Positions 42,896 to 53,983 of a stretch of DNA of 64,000 nucleotides are shown piece by piece. The stretch is from Nitzschia sp. pyKryTriq1 (taxonomy: Eukaryota > Bacillariophyta > Bacillariophyceae > Bacillariales > Bacillariaceae): contig OY101122.1 in assembly GCA_956465555.1 (NCBI GenBank), positions 383,001 through 447,000 of the forward strand, given 5' to 3'. Numbering within the stretch: the first letter of the stretch is position 1; the number at the start of each line of letters is the position of its first letter. A program made the translations under genes and the position numbers. A model generated the notes under the pieces. That model did not search any database, had not been told where the DNA came from, and saw only the letters and a list, made by a program, of their open reading frames with translations.

Positions 42896-44033
42896 GGTAT
42901 TGTGCTTCACTTGGCTTTCTCCTCGATAGATGGATAGATGGATGGATGGATGGATGGATGGATAACCGAACCGAAGATCTTTTGTGTGCGGGGATTACTA
43001 GAACTCTCGCAGTGTTGGTGACTGCTTCAACCCTCCTCGGTTATGAACTCTCTATTAGACACTGGTGTGTGATTTCTATGATTGCACCACTCTCTACAAG
43101 TTGAGAGACTACTGTACAGCAAGGTAAATTGGTCAGTCACCGAAGAGTGAGAAGTAGATTCGCTCTGATTGCGGGTCTCGGGCGGCTTATCTTTTGTTAT
43201 GACCCGCCCGCGGCCGCGCCTACATTCATCGCATCTCGTCTCTCCCTCAAATAATTTCAATTCCAGACCCACCATCCAACACGAGCTCCCCGTGTACCTG
43301 GGAGGGCTTCCCACGAGGTCGGTGTCTGGAACGGACGCCGTCCAGGCGGGGGTTTGCAAATGACGTCATGCCTGGGATCTTTATGTCTCGGAGGTTCACA
43401 ACCGCACCCCCAGTCAAGTTGTTATTCCGAAATCTCTCTACTAGACAGAGAAACTATAGTGCCGTAGCATTAAAATCACACGAGGAACACCACCGCTCTT
43501 CGAGTCAGTCTTCTACTATTACCGGTACCATTACTGTACTTGTACCGTACGACCTACTAATACTAATCGATCGATTCTTCACCACCACTTGAGCAGTCTT
43601 TATTCTTGTTACTACCAGTACAGTAGAGGTACCTGGTTCGTCCCGGAGGCGGTTCCTCAACATGGATCGATCCATGACCCCCCCCCCCCCCCCCAAACAT
43701 ACAACTAGTAGAGGGACCAACTCCTCCTCGGTCCCTTATCCTCCCCGACCTGCGCTGGCTCCCCGATCATGGATCCTGGGATCCCGATCCGGAACTAGAA
43801 GTCCGATCAGTCGATCTTTTGGTTTCCGTCCTTCTATCCGTCAGACCTATTCCCAACACAAAAATCGCGAAGAAGAATCAACACAATCGCGACGATCGAC
43901 CAATCGTCGACCATGGCGTTTTATTGTTGCGCTATCACTTGCTACTACCGGTATGTGCTAGTGTGCGAGGCTGATGCGTCCCGTCCCTACGGGTGTCAAG
44001 AAGGAAGAAGAGTCTAGTAGATGATGGAGAAAC
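42896..44033. other. Divergent intergenic region
   Basis: Contains a GGAT microsatellite at 42926-42962, TGACGTCA at 43361-43368, a long C homopolymer at about 43677-43694 and GTACC strings at 43520-43635. Two plus-strand ORFs (43368-43592, 43662-43961) have no domain and partly consist of the homopolymer, so I do not call them. Confidence 0.5.
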
Positions 44034-45263
44034 ATGATTGGAGAGACTGAAAATGGATCTTCTATGTTCATCGATGAGGATTCCAAGTCAGGTGAAAGCA
44101 AGTTGGTTGTTGGTGTACTAGTCGCTGTTCTTGTCGTCTTGATCCTCGTTGCCATCGCGAGGACCAGAACAAGATCGAAACTGCTGCTACTGCGGCTGGA
44201 AGAATTATTATGGTCAAAGAATAATCCACCGCTGCTGCTGCTCTCCTGTCCGAACCCCTACTGTATTCGTTGTCAACGATATCGACAGATTCAATCTAGA
44301 GCGAAAACGAGAATGCCATGGGTCGCCAGACAAGTCCGGCAGGACTATCCCGACGAGGAGGAGTCGTCTTTGGATCGACTTTGCGATTCGATTCAAAATC
44401 CCCAGAGGCACGGTCGCGCAAGAGTACAGGCTCCCACGGTCTTGATGGTGAGAGATTTACCATCCCAAGAGGTTGTGACCGATGTGCATTCGTCATTGTT
44501 GACACGGCACTTGTTGGTTTCTTCAGGCAATGAGGGGAAAGATTCTTTTGTGCACCACGACATCCTACTAGCGGAATTGAGCAATGCTCCGCCGGAGCTG
44601 TGGAATCGCAACGATACGCCGAGTGGATCATGGGAGGTCTTACCACTATTGAACCAAGGGCAATGGAGTGAGCGCATTTCAACACTATGTCCACGGTTGT
44701 ATCATTTGATTCGCAACATGCCAAATCTGCTAGACGATTGTCTCTTTGGTAACGCCATGGTATCGAAAATATATCCGGGGACTTGCATTGAGGCGCACTG
44801 TGGACCTACCAATGTCCGACATCGACTTCAATATACACTTTGTGTGCCAGGAGAAAAAACACAACCTACTAAAGGTTCCTCCAGCAATGACAAGCCGTTT
44901 CTTCGAGTGGGTACGGATACCCTGTTGTCATGGAGTGAGCCAGGTCAATTTTTCGTATTTGATGACTCGTTCATACATTCCGTTCACTATGATGACCAAG
45001 GAGATGATTGTGCCTCTATCCTCGAAAACAGGGCCGATGGGCAAGAACTGGTGGGCCATTCGTCGTCTCAGCGGATAGTATTGATTGTAGACCTATGGAA
45101 TCCGCATCTCACGCAAGGCGAACGGGCTTTGATACGCTACATGTATCCTCCCTACTTTTCTCAGACCACGAAGAACAACAACAACAACAACAACAACAGC
45201 AAAAACAACAACGAGGAAGAATCATCATCCGTGGCAAAGAACGACTCCAAGAAAGTGAAGTGA
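44034..45263 (+). CDS. Aspartyl/asparaginyl beta-hydroxylase-like dioxygenase, membrane anchored
   Basis: A 409-residue type II membrane protein: residues 26-44 (VVGVLVAVLVVLILVAIA) form one transmembrane segment after a short cytosolic tail. The C-terminal half has the AspH 2-oxoglutarate/Fe(II) fold: EAHCGPTNVRHRL with metal-binding H255, FDDSFIHSVHY with H315, and RIVLIVDLWNPHL with R347, which would bind 2-oxoglutarate. As in AspH, there is no acidic residue in an HxD arrangement. AspH hydroxylates Asp/Asn in EGF-like domains in the ER; substrates in algae are not known. The C-terminus is a long Asn run coded by AAC repeats, then a Lys-rich end. Single exon. Confidence 0.8.
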   Translation: MIGETENGSSMFIDEDSKSGESKLVVGVLVAVLVVLILVAIARTRTRSKLLLLRLEELLWSKNNPPLLLLSCPNPYCIRCQRYRQIQSRAKTRMPWVARQVRQDYPDEEESSLDRLCDSIQNPQRHGRARVQAPTVLMVRDLPSQEVVTDVHSSLLTRHLLVSSGNEGKDSFVHHDILLAELSNAPPELWNRNDTPSGSWEVLPLLNQGQWSERISTLCPRLYHLIRNMPNLLDDCLFGNAMVSKIYPGTCIEAHCGPTNVRHRLQYTLCVPGEKTQPTKGSSSNDKPFLRVGTDTLLSWSEPGQFFVFDDSFIHSVHYDDQGDDCASILENRADGQELVGHSSSQRIVLIVDLWNPHLTQGERALIRYMYPPYFSQTTKNNNNNNNNSKNNNEEESSSVAKNDSKKVK

Positions 45264-45836
45264 AAGAGTCTTGAAGACGAAGATTGTTTGTGCTACTTTT
45301 TAAAAATCGCTAACTAGCTAGCAAAGCAAAATCAGCTCGAGTATACGATTAGTCTGCGGCCTTGAGCAATCGCTCTCAGCTCCAGTAAAAAAGGGGTGAG
45401 TATGCCTTGGCAAGGGAGGGAGTAGACGAAGTCCACCGAATGATGTACCTTCTTTTCACCACAAGAAGTACCGAAACAGGTCAATTATCGCGTCCGTTTC
45501 AACAAGACGACCTCATGGGGTTGCTTCCGAGTGTCATCTTTCTTCGCAAACCAACTCTGGCTGCCGCGGCGTCATATACTTTGACCTGCGTACCGATCGC
45601 CCACCACCACGGGCGGGGACATAATAGCTAGATAGTCGGATCACGTTTTTGAAAAAGGTTAGCAACCAAGATTCGAGCTATAAATTTATTAAAATCGCCA
45701 CGTGTTTTCGAACATGCGCAATAAGTTTCTCTGCTTGTACTGTCGTTGCTTTCCAAACCCAACAGCTTCTCACCACGATCTCGGGTTTATAGCCACATAA
45801 GAAGAAGTATGAGTACTGATCTGCCTAACGACCCTG
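45264..45836. other. Convergent 3-prime region
   Basis: A 74-codon ORF at 45407-45631 has no features. Nothing else recognised. Confidence 0.5.
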
Positions 45837-46817
45837 TCAAATCGGAATATCATATTCGACATGATCTAGACACAAGCCTTTCGCTGGAGCTGTGTGTAAA
45901 AACTCCAAAGGAATAGTTGCTGAGAGTTGTGCAAATGTCTCATTTTGTGGATTATTCGCACTCCTCACCTCGTCATGTTCTCGAAGACATGCAGCCAAAG
46001 CCTCCATGTCGGCGCGCCCACTCCCAATACTGAACAAGATCCCCACTATGCGTCGCATCATGCGATATAGGAAAAAGTCACACGTTGCAGAGATTTTGAT
46101 GAGTTTTGTGGAAATATCAAAAAATGGTCCCGGATCGATAGTCTCGACGGTTAATTGCAAGACTCGAACCGGGTCTCTCAACTCTCCCTCTTGCGACACT
46201 GAGATCCACTGAAAATTGTGCTCCCCACTAAGTAGTGAAGCGGCATCAATCATGTTGTCGACGTCCAATGACCGATTCACGTGCCACACATATCGGTAGA
46301 GGAACGGGGAACTACTATGAGCATGATCACCGCTTGAAATGTAATATACGTATCTTTTCCAGAGACTCGAATATCGTGGATCAAAGTCAGAGGGTACGGG
46401 GACGGCCGAAATCGCGCTGATGGAACCCACACCCCCCTTGCATTTGAATTCTTTGAGAGCACTGTGGAGAGACTTTGCTGCCAACGAACTCAGCTCGGAA
46501 GGTCTTCCATCGATGACTTCGTTTCTCGCTGCAGCCAGTCGTTTTACTTCGTCCTCCGTCAAGTCCACTGTGATGACGGCGCCTCGCGCATGGACACCGC
46601 TGTCGGTTCGTCCCCATCCAAATATTCGAAGGGGACGTTTCACCATCTTTTCGAGACGACCTTCAATTTGATCTTGAATAGTGAGTCCGTGTCTCTGCGA
46701 CTGAAATCCTTGATATTCGGCCCCATCATAGGCCACTTTAATGGCAAAGCGGACCGACCCGGCCGCGGCCTTTCTTGAGTCGCTTGGAATAGCGTTGCGA
46801 TCTCGCTGGCGCGGCAT
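45837..46817 (-). CDS. TruA-family tRNA pseudouridine synthase
   Basis: A 326-residue protein of the TruA/PUS family. VAYDGAEYQGFQSQ starts the fold at residue 28; the catalytic aspartate is D72 in GWGRTDSGVHARG. Later motifs are SLWKRYVYYI, EHNFQWISV, and DFFLYRMMRRIVGILFSIGSGR, which is the conserved C-terminal signature. TruA modifies U38-U40 in the tRNA anticodon stem. At about 326 residues it is closer to the bacterial and organellar length than to the large cytosolic PUS1/PUS3, so a plastid or mitochondrial role is possible, although the N-terminus has only a short basic, Arg-rich lead. Single exon, first ATG. Confidence 0.92.
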   Translation of the reverse strand: MPRQRDRNAIPSDSRKAAAGSVRFAIKVAYDGAEYQGFQSQRHGLTIQDQIEGRLEKMVKRPLRIFGWGRTDSGVHARGAVITVDLTEDEVKRLAAARNEVIDGRPSELSSLAAKSLHSALKEFKCKGGVGSISAISAVPVPSDFDPRYSSLWKRYVYYISSGDHAHSSSPFLYRYVWHVNRSLDVDNMIDAASLLSGEHNFQWISVSQEGELRDPVRVLQLTVETIDPGPFFDISTKLIKISATCDFFLYRMMRRIVGILFSIGSGRADMEALAACLREHDEVRSANNPQNETFAQLSATIPLEFLHTAPAKGLCLDHVEYDIPI

Positions 46818-47909
46818 TACTTGTACGACCTCTCCACAAGACGGTGTCTTTGTCTCTCAACTCCACGTTTCACATGCTTCATCGGAAGAACAAGATGGAT
46901 GACTATAGCATTCGAATCAAAGTCTGTCATCTAGTAAACAACAACTCCTCAATCTTGCGGCCCTAATATTGTTTCTTGGTTGGGGATTTTCGGCGTCGAA
47001 ACAAAAATGAAGGGTCGTGGGTCATTGTACGTGTACATGTACCTGGTACTGTACCGTACGAGTACCACCGGTAGTACAGTACTCATACAGTACGAGCGTA
47101 CCCCGGTACCGCGGTAGGAGAGCGCGCGGTGAGAGAGAAGATGAAGAGGCGGGCGGGCGCAGGCATATTCTTTATGATTTGCCGGTACCGGCAGTCGTCG
47201 CAAAAAGAGTTGGGGTGGGGTGGGGTGGCGCACAGACACTGAGTCATGTTGGTCGAACCCAGGATTAAGGGTCGAACCGAGCGAACGTCGTCGTCGTCGT
47301 CGTGTCATACCGGTACCAGGTACCTGGTACAGTACACGTACCGGTATCATACTGTATTCTAGGTACCACTCACGTCACACGCCCGCTGTACTCGTACCGG
47401 TACAGTACTGGTACTGTACTTGTACCGCAGAGTGGAAGAAAAGATATTTCAATATCATCTGGAAAGATGCATGCGAGAAGAGCGATGTCGTCGAAGGCTC
47501 GGAGGGTGTACCAGTACCGGCACCGGTACTCGTAACTACAGGCGCCCTAGCTCTCTACCCTGAACTACTCGAGAGAAGCTACCAATGTAAATTGTAAAGC
47601 TATTCATATTGAATAATATAATTATTGAATGATTTATTTTGCGTCCATTACAGGCAGTCAGCAGAGTACGGTAGGCAGAGGAGGTGATCCTCTACTCGCG
47701 GAGCCCTCGAGGGGTGTTCTTCCTGCGGCCACGGAAACTCCAGAAGGAAGTTGCCGTGATGTAATACAGCATACTGTATGCCTCGACTCTTGGCGCGCTT
47801 TTCTTTCATGCCTTCGCTTGAAAGGAGATGTGGCCCTGACCTGGTGGCTTTGGAAGAGTTCTTGCTCTGCTGTCGTCTTCGTGGTAGGAGCAATGCATGA
47901 CGGGGGCGC
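46818..47909. other. Intergenic, rich in GTACC strings
   Basis: GGTACC/CCGGTACC clusters at 47030-47120, 47180-47200, 47310-47425 and 47505-47535 account for the many short ORFs on both strands. No gene recognised. Confidence 0.5.
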
Positions 47910-48215
47910 TCAAGCATCCTCCGGCTGTCGGACGGGTGATCTTGGCTGCGAGTCTTCACCATGGCTTGAAGCACCGCTCAACCTTCTGCTTGACCCCGCC
48001 CTCTTCAAACTGTTGGTTGAGGTGGTGAAGGTCAAGGTTCCTCGTCGCCCCCCGTCTCGAAGGACACCGGTACGAGGCGCCTCCGGGGGTTTGGACGGTG
48101 AACTATCGCTCTCAACGCTGTTGTGGCTTGATATCGACATTTCTGATAGAGAGCTTCTTGCACTAAGACGCTCTGATGGAGCTCTCTCGAGAGTGAATGT
48201 AGAAGGACGAGACAT
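47910..48215 (-). CDS. Small Ser/Arg-rich hypothetical protein
   Basis: A 101-residue ORF from an ATG at 48215. It is rich in Ser, Arg and Pro, with several RRxS- and SP-type possible phosphorylation sites (for example SSRRLSG). A second open frame continues on the same strand to 47648, so splicing could extend it. No family recognised. Low complexity makes this tentative. Confidence 0.35.
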   Translation of the reverse strand: MSRPSTFTLERAPSERLSARSSLSEMSISSHNSVESDSSPSKPPEAPRTGVLRDGGRRGTLTFTTSTNSLKRAGSSRRLSGASSHGEDSQPRSPVRQPEDA

Positions 48216-48759
48216 CTTGTTTTGATTTTACTTTTCTGTTTGCTTTGTTGGGGGCAGTGGTTGCTTATTTGATATTGTGTGATGAGAAAACTCGGCGGTG
48301 GATTCTTATTATTTTTTCTGACCGTAGGAGTACCAGGAAGTTCTCCGCTTCCTCATCATCCTTGCTGGTTCCGTTCTGCCGGTACTGTACCTGGTAAAGA
48401 ACAACAAACGCGCCCCGCTACGTATTGATCCCCGTTAAAGCAAGATAGAGAATCATGATTATGACTGTTGAGAAGTGAAGATAAGCGTCTAAATCTTCTT
48501 CAGAGGTGGTCATCTTTCTTTAAACAACCTATTATTCGTGATTGCATGACCTCATCTAATGAGAACAGGTGATGGGCTATAATTGTCTACCATATATATC
48601 TAGGAGGATCGTGAATGAATCTTAACCCTCGTCACTATCCCTGGTAGACAAATGACCTGAAGGAGCAATTATTATGGATGAATTCTCAATACTTATGGTA
48701 TTCTTGATGGTACGAGCCTTTTCATTTTCTATGCCGCTAGTAGCTGCATGCATGTTAGC
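48216..48759. other. Intergenic
   Basis: Nothing recognised up to the LTR element. Confidence 0.5.
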
Positions 48760-48939
48760 TGCAGTGTCCTCTCGACGTCATCGGTCTGTCCGTCCCTTCC
48801 TCGACGTCATACTGACACTGCGTGACGTCATAGCGTTCCTACTAGTCGTGACACCGCCGTCTATGACCAATGCATTTCAACTAGAGGCGATCCTTACTTC
48901 ACAAACTTCACAAGACATCCAAGATCGCCATCACCACTA
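48760..48939 (+). repeat. Left LTR
   Basis: 180 bases, starting TGCAGTGTCC. Contains three ACGTCAT motifs, one within a full TGACGTCA palindrome (48823-48830). Confidence 0.85.
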
Positions 48940-49710
48940 TGGGCCATCACTATCCCCGGCCTCGGCACTCTCTCCATTCGTGCCCTAACGATCATTGACA
49001 CGTGCACTACTCTCTGCGAGATTGTTCGCATTGAAGACAAGCAAAGCGAAACAATGGCGCACCTATTCGATGTGCAATGGCTATCTCGCTACCCTCGGCC
49101 CTTGCGATGCATTCATGATCCCGGCACCGAGTTCGTCGGTACCGCCTTTCAAGCCATGCTCGTCCACCATGGCATTGAACCTGTCCCCTCTACCGTCAAG
49201 AATCCACAATCAAATGCCATTTGCGAACGTATCCATGCCACCGTCGGCGACATGCTTCGCACTACCCTCAATACGGAACCTCCTCAGGACTTCCCGGCAG
49301 CCATCGAGCTAATTGACTCCATTCTCGCCTCAGCTCAGTACGCTACTCGCGCTGCCGTGCACACTACTATTGGTGTCTCGCCCGGCGCGCTCGTCTTTCA
49401 ACGCGACATGCTCCTACCAATTCCGATTATTGCCCAGTATAACCAATTCCGCGCCCGCCGACAAGCACGCATTGACGAAAACGCGCGACGCGAAAATCTT
49501 CGCCGCCGCTTCAAAGACTACGAGCCGGGCGACGAAGTACTGGTCCTCTCCTACAAACCCGATAAGCTCGAACCTCGAGCCACCGGCCCCTTTGTCATTG
49601 CCCAAGTCCATGTCAACGGCACCGTAACTATTCAACGCAACGCCCATGTTTTTCAGCGCATTAACATCCGGCGCGTCAAGCCTTACCTTCATTAATCTTT
49701 GGAGGCAGGA

Positions 49711-49890
49711 TGCAGTGTCCTCTCGACGTCATCGGTCTGTCCGTCCCTTCCTCGACGTCATACTGACACTGCGTGACGTCATAGCGTTCCTACTAGTCGT
49801 GACACCGCCGTCTATGACCAATGCATTTCAACTAGAGGCGATCCTTACTTCACAAACTTCACAAGACATCCAAGATCGCCATCACCACTA
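49711..49890 (+). repeat. Right LTR
   Basis: Identical by eye to the left LTR; its TGACGTCA lies at 49774-49781. Preceded by a polypurine tract. Confidence 0.85.
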
Positions 49891-51400
49891 CATTTATGAT
49901 AAGTCGTTCGTGCCCCTGACACTTCACGACTACCTTACGATTACAAAAGATTCATCTCTCAAAACACCCCAGAAAAATAGTCTCACTTCTTTTAATTTCA
50001 TCTACTTTAAATCACGAATTGAATCCCGTAACTACGAGTCGTTGCATTAGCTGAATGAGTTCTTCTCTACCAGGTAAATCAATCCCATATATGCCCCTGG
50101 TCGTGATGATAAAAATACGAAGATACGCAATATCAATATTCTACTGGATGTCCTTGCATAAGTATTGCTACCAGTACCGCCGGGGGGCCCGCGCCGCTAA
50201 TCTTCAGTACGTATGAAGAATACGTACAGGATACTCATGCAGTACGTACTTGTAGCGAAGGAATTTCTCAAAGTACCAGGTACCATAGACACTTGTAGTG
50301 AATGGGCGGGGATCTCACAACTGAAAACGCTGACAACAAGGATGACGACTATCTACCGGTGCTACTACTCTCTACTTTAGCTCTACTACTAGTAGTAGAG
50401 ACAGCTTACCTGATTGTACCGCACTACTCTCTACTCGAGTAGAGTAGTAGCTACTGTAGAGTAGAGAGAGACAGAGAGAGAGAGCCGCTACGAGTCTCTT
50501 TCCCCCTTACACTCTCTACTCTACTAGAGAGAGTAGAGCGCTCTACTAGAGAGAGTAGAGCACAACTTTCTCCGACGGCAGCGTGTGGTTCATTTAGGGA
50601 CAACCTCTGTGAAGGCTGTGCCCACGCCTGCTCGTTACCACCGTCTACTGCTAGCCTATTGATATACTACCAGTGCCTGGTATCTTGGGATGTTACTGAG
50701 ACATGACAATGATCGTGCTTGCCTGCTGCTACAAATGGTGGTAGACTATCTCATTACCATATACTGCTGGGAAATTGATATATGATTACCAGTGCCTGGT
50801 ATCTTTGGATTTTCCTGAGACATGACAATGGTGCTTGACTGCTGCTACCGGTGGTAGACTATCAATGGTACTGCTGTAGCTCATGTAGGTAGAAGAAAGT
50901 GACAATACAACGAGTACTCTGCTCTAGTAGAGAGTAGACCCAAGAGTCGCCGATTGAGAAAACTGCAAGGTAAAACTTGGGTTTAGGATAGATCCCCACG
51001 CAAGAGATAGCTGCTGATGACTCAATGATCGCCTCCTTGGAATGCATGACATGGTGTCCCGCGTCTATTCTAGAGCCGCAGCACCTCGGGGGTGAATACT
51101 TCCATGCGTGCCCACGTGGACTAGTAGCACGGCTCCCACGTAGCAGTAGCCGTTTCACAGTCATAGGTACACTCTCCCTGCAGTGGAGTCAAATCAGAGG
51201 TTGTGGCTGCCTGGTGAGGGGCTTTCTATGATTTTGTCACAAGCTTTGATCTCCGATCTACAAAGAGCGAGCCTATCAGTAGTGGTCTGGAGCCGCGAGT
51301 GAACCGTCGAACAGCAACAAGCGCAAGAATGGTTCAATGCCAAACAAGGAGAGCCAGCTGAGACGGTATAGGGTACTTGAAACACTGGGACCATTGCAGT
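49891..51400. other. Repeat-rich intergenic stretch
   Basis: Holds GTACC strings (50170-50290), dense CTCTACTAGAGAGAGTAGAG palindromes (50360-50560) and a tandem duplication listed separately. No gene recognised. Confidence 0.55.
50657..50864. repeat. Imperfect tandem duplication, period about 118 bp
   Basis: Two diverged copies (about 50657-50750 and 50776-50864) share ACCAGTGCCTGGTATCTT, TGAGACATGACAATG and TGGTAGACTATC in order. Confidence 0.8.
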
Positions 51401-53244
51401 TTACTCGTCATCCTGGGCCAACCATGGAAGAATAGGTGTTTTTCCTGGTTCATCTTCAACGATTTCCTCTTCGTCGTCATAATCATCATCGTCCTCGTCA
51501 TCGGAGTAGCTTTCATCCTCGTCATCGTCACCCTCGTCGTCATATTCTTCCACGACTCCCTCCAGTCCTTCTTCATCCTCGACATATTCGATTTCATATT
51601 CTTCGTCTACCTCCTCTTCCGAGTATTCGGAGCTAAACTCTTCTGAGGTGGACTCCATGGGTGGAGCTGCTGTCTTGTTGAAATTGTTCTGATCCCACTG
51701 AGCATTATTCTCATTGTCTTGCGAACGACCGTAGGGACTGACAATGGGATTGTCTTCAGCTGTAGGTCGACCCGTTCCAGGTGGTTGCGAATTTTGTTCG
51801 AAGGACTGGATTGCTCCATATTCTTCTTCACCCTGCGAGTCCTCTTCATCGGAATCCGACTGTTCCTCGATGGGGGTGCCTTCTGAACCCGCCGCTGATG
51901 CTCTTGAAACCTGTGACGCGTCCTTGTATTGAGAATTTACGTTGTAAGGGTCCCGGTATGGATCAGTTCGAGGTTGTTCAGGTTGTTCGGGCGGTTCGGA
52001 CTGCTGTATTTGTTGTGGCTGCGGTGGTTCATAGACAGAAGTGACGAGTGGAGCATGCTCTTTCTTGCTTCCCGGTTCGTCACGGAATTCGTCGTCGGAA
52101 CTATCGGAGGCTGCTCCGTCGTCCTCGTCGTCGTCATCAAAAATAGGAGCATGTGACTGGCGACGGAAACACAGGTATCCCATACAGAGCAGAAGCACAC
52201 CACCGACAGAAATTAAGGCAATGGCCCAAGTTTCCAGTCCCTGTTGATCCTCGTTTTCACGGATGACTGGAGTTGTGCCACCAGCGACCGGGGATGGGGT
52301 CGGAGAATCCCCTCCTCCGTTGTTGCCATCCCCACCATTGTTGTCCCCTCCTCCATTGTTTCCATCATCACCCCCATCGGTGTCTCCTCCCGGTAGAGGA
52401 TCGGCAACAGAGTCTCTCCAAGACACGGCGATGACCCTTGTATCAGCATTTTCCAGCCCATCTTCTTCGATGGCAAGCTCGAGGGCAGCATTCAATTTTT
52501 GTAAAGTGGCGTCGGTGATGGGTTGCTCAGTGTAAGCTGTGACACGCCCACGAATCACAAAACACGGATACACTTGTTCCACATTGACGCACTCCACTGT
52601 GGAAGGGGGGGGAAGGGGGGGTGAGTGAGTGATGTTTACCATCTGATAGCGAGAGATTTTCTCTGCGAAGACAAGAAAAGGACAAGTCGTACCTCCTTCC
52701 ACAACGGTGTCTCGTGGCCTAGTGCTAAAGCCTCCCAACTCGACGCTTTGTAGAGCCCGCAATTGTCTCAAGTGCTCTCCATTGCGGTTGCGCTTGCCGT
52801 TGTGAGACGAGTCTTGATTGGGTTTGTTCCTGTTAGTAGATGATCGCTTCTGAGCCGAAGAAGAACCGGAGGAACATTGATCAAAGACTTGTTCTACCAC
52901 TCGTTCTCCAATAGCAGTTTCGATGCTGGGCAACACATTCAAATTGATCTCGCTCACGGTCACACTTGGGATGACTTGCATTTGATAGGCGAATTCCAGC
53001 TCTTGTGAGAGACCAACTTGAGATCCAAACAATCCATCCGCGCCCAATTGACAGCGTGGCACGGCGGGTGGTTCAGTGGGCGGCATATCCACCGGTGGCG
53101 GAGTGGGAGGTTCCCGATTACTCGGCGGTGTTTCAACGGGAGCAACAGGGGCTGTCGGGACACCACCGGTATCAGTAGGCTCGTTCCCCCCACCTCCACT
53201 CGGTGGCAGTGTCGGCGAAGGATTAGGATACGCACCGCCGCCGC

Positions 53245-53277
<33 letters not shown>

Positions 53278-53983
53278 CGTCTCCACCGACGCTGTCATCG
53301 TCGTTACCAGTGAAGATATTCCCATCTCCCTTTCCTCCCTTGCCTGACGACTTGCTCTTCTTGCTAGACTTTGAATTCTTCTTCGTCGATGATTCTTTCT
53401 TTGACGACTTTTTATCCCCCTTGCCGCCCTTCCCCGCCGACGAAATCCCCAAACTAACTGCTTCAGTCGAATCGTCTTCTTCTACGATTTCTTCTTCCAC
53501 TGCTTCGGCAAGAGGTATCGGTTCTTCCACTGCCTCCGGTTCTACAGTGGAAGAATCATCCTCGAGCTTTCGAGTCGTCCCACTAGTTCCGAGAGCCCCG
53601 GCCCCAGGACGATACTGTGATCGATCGGCATCCCTCTTGCGCGTTGCTTCCAACAAACGCAATATAGGAGAGTCTTCTGCTTGAGAATTGAAACCTTCTG
53701 CGATGGGCACGGTCTCGTCGCGATCTAGAAGGTCGATGGTTCGCTGGCGAAGATGATGTGGATCCTCTGGATGATTCCCACTGCTGCGGACTGCTGCCCC
53801 CCTGGAAGACGACTCTGACAATACAGTACGAATATTTGATTTCGCGTGGCTCGGTATTATACATTGATGGATTGCCACTAGCATGCTCACTGTCGCGAGG
53901 GTGACACCAGAAAGCCTACGACGAGTACTGCACCTCCGTTGCGGTGGCACATTCCGATGCACTTCTGTTCTCGTTGGTTTCAT
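51401..53983 (-). CDS. Large type I membrane protein with acidic cytosolic tail
   Basis: An 860-codon frame. A hydrophobic segment near residues 25-45 serves as a signal peptide or anchor. Then follow Lys/Ser-rich and poly-Asp low-complexity parts, a Pro-rich linker, a domain with conserved-looking cysteines (from CQLGADGLFG to CPFLVF, and ECVNVEQVYPCFVIRG), a Gly/Asn/Asp linker, one transmembrane helix near residue 580-605 (WAIALISVGGVLLLCMGYL), and an extremely Glu/Asp-rich tail. Bases 52692-52597 form a 96-nt GT-AG candidate intron that keeps the frame; removing it joins VVEG to VECVNV and gives 828 residues. No named family. The architecture suggests a surface or vesicle-membrane protein, perhaps cation-binding. 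Confidence 0.65.

Larger units (their letters stand above)
48760..49890 (+). mobile_element. Short LTR element, Ty3/gypsy type, internally reduced, apparently young
   Basis: Two 180-bp direct repeats (48760-48939 and 49711-49890), which appear identical base for base, flank 770 bases. The interior encodes the later part of an integrase: the DDE-core motif DPGTEFVGTAF, then NPQSNAICERIH, and a C-terminal domain (GDEVLVLSYKP to RRVKPYLH). A purine-rich tract (GGAGGCAGGA) sits directly before the right LTR, and LTRs start with TG. The left part of pol and all of gag are missing, so it is broken and non-autonomous. LTR identity implies recent insertion. No matching target-site duplication is visible. 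Confidence 0.8.

Noticed and set aside
43662-43961. Plus-strand ORF
   Set aside because: Begins with a Pro run coded by a C homopolymer and has no family resemblance.
6596-46817. A biosynthetic gene cluster linking ACSF3, GCDH and the dioxygenase
   Set aside because: The genes are far apart, on both strands, separated by unrelated housekeeping genes, and belong to different pathways.
48674-48988. ORF spanning the left LTR
   Set aside because: It is made of LTR sequence, and a copy of the same frame recurs in the right LTR.
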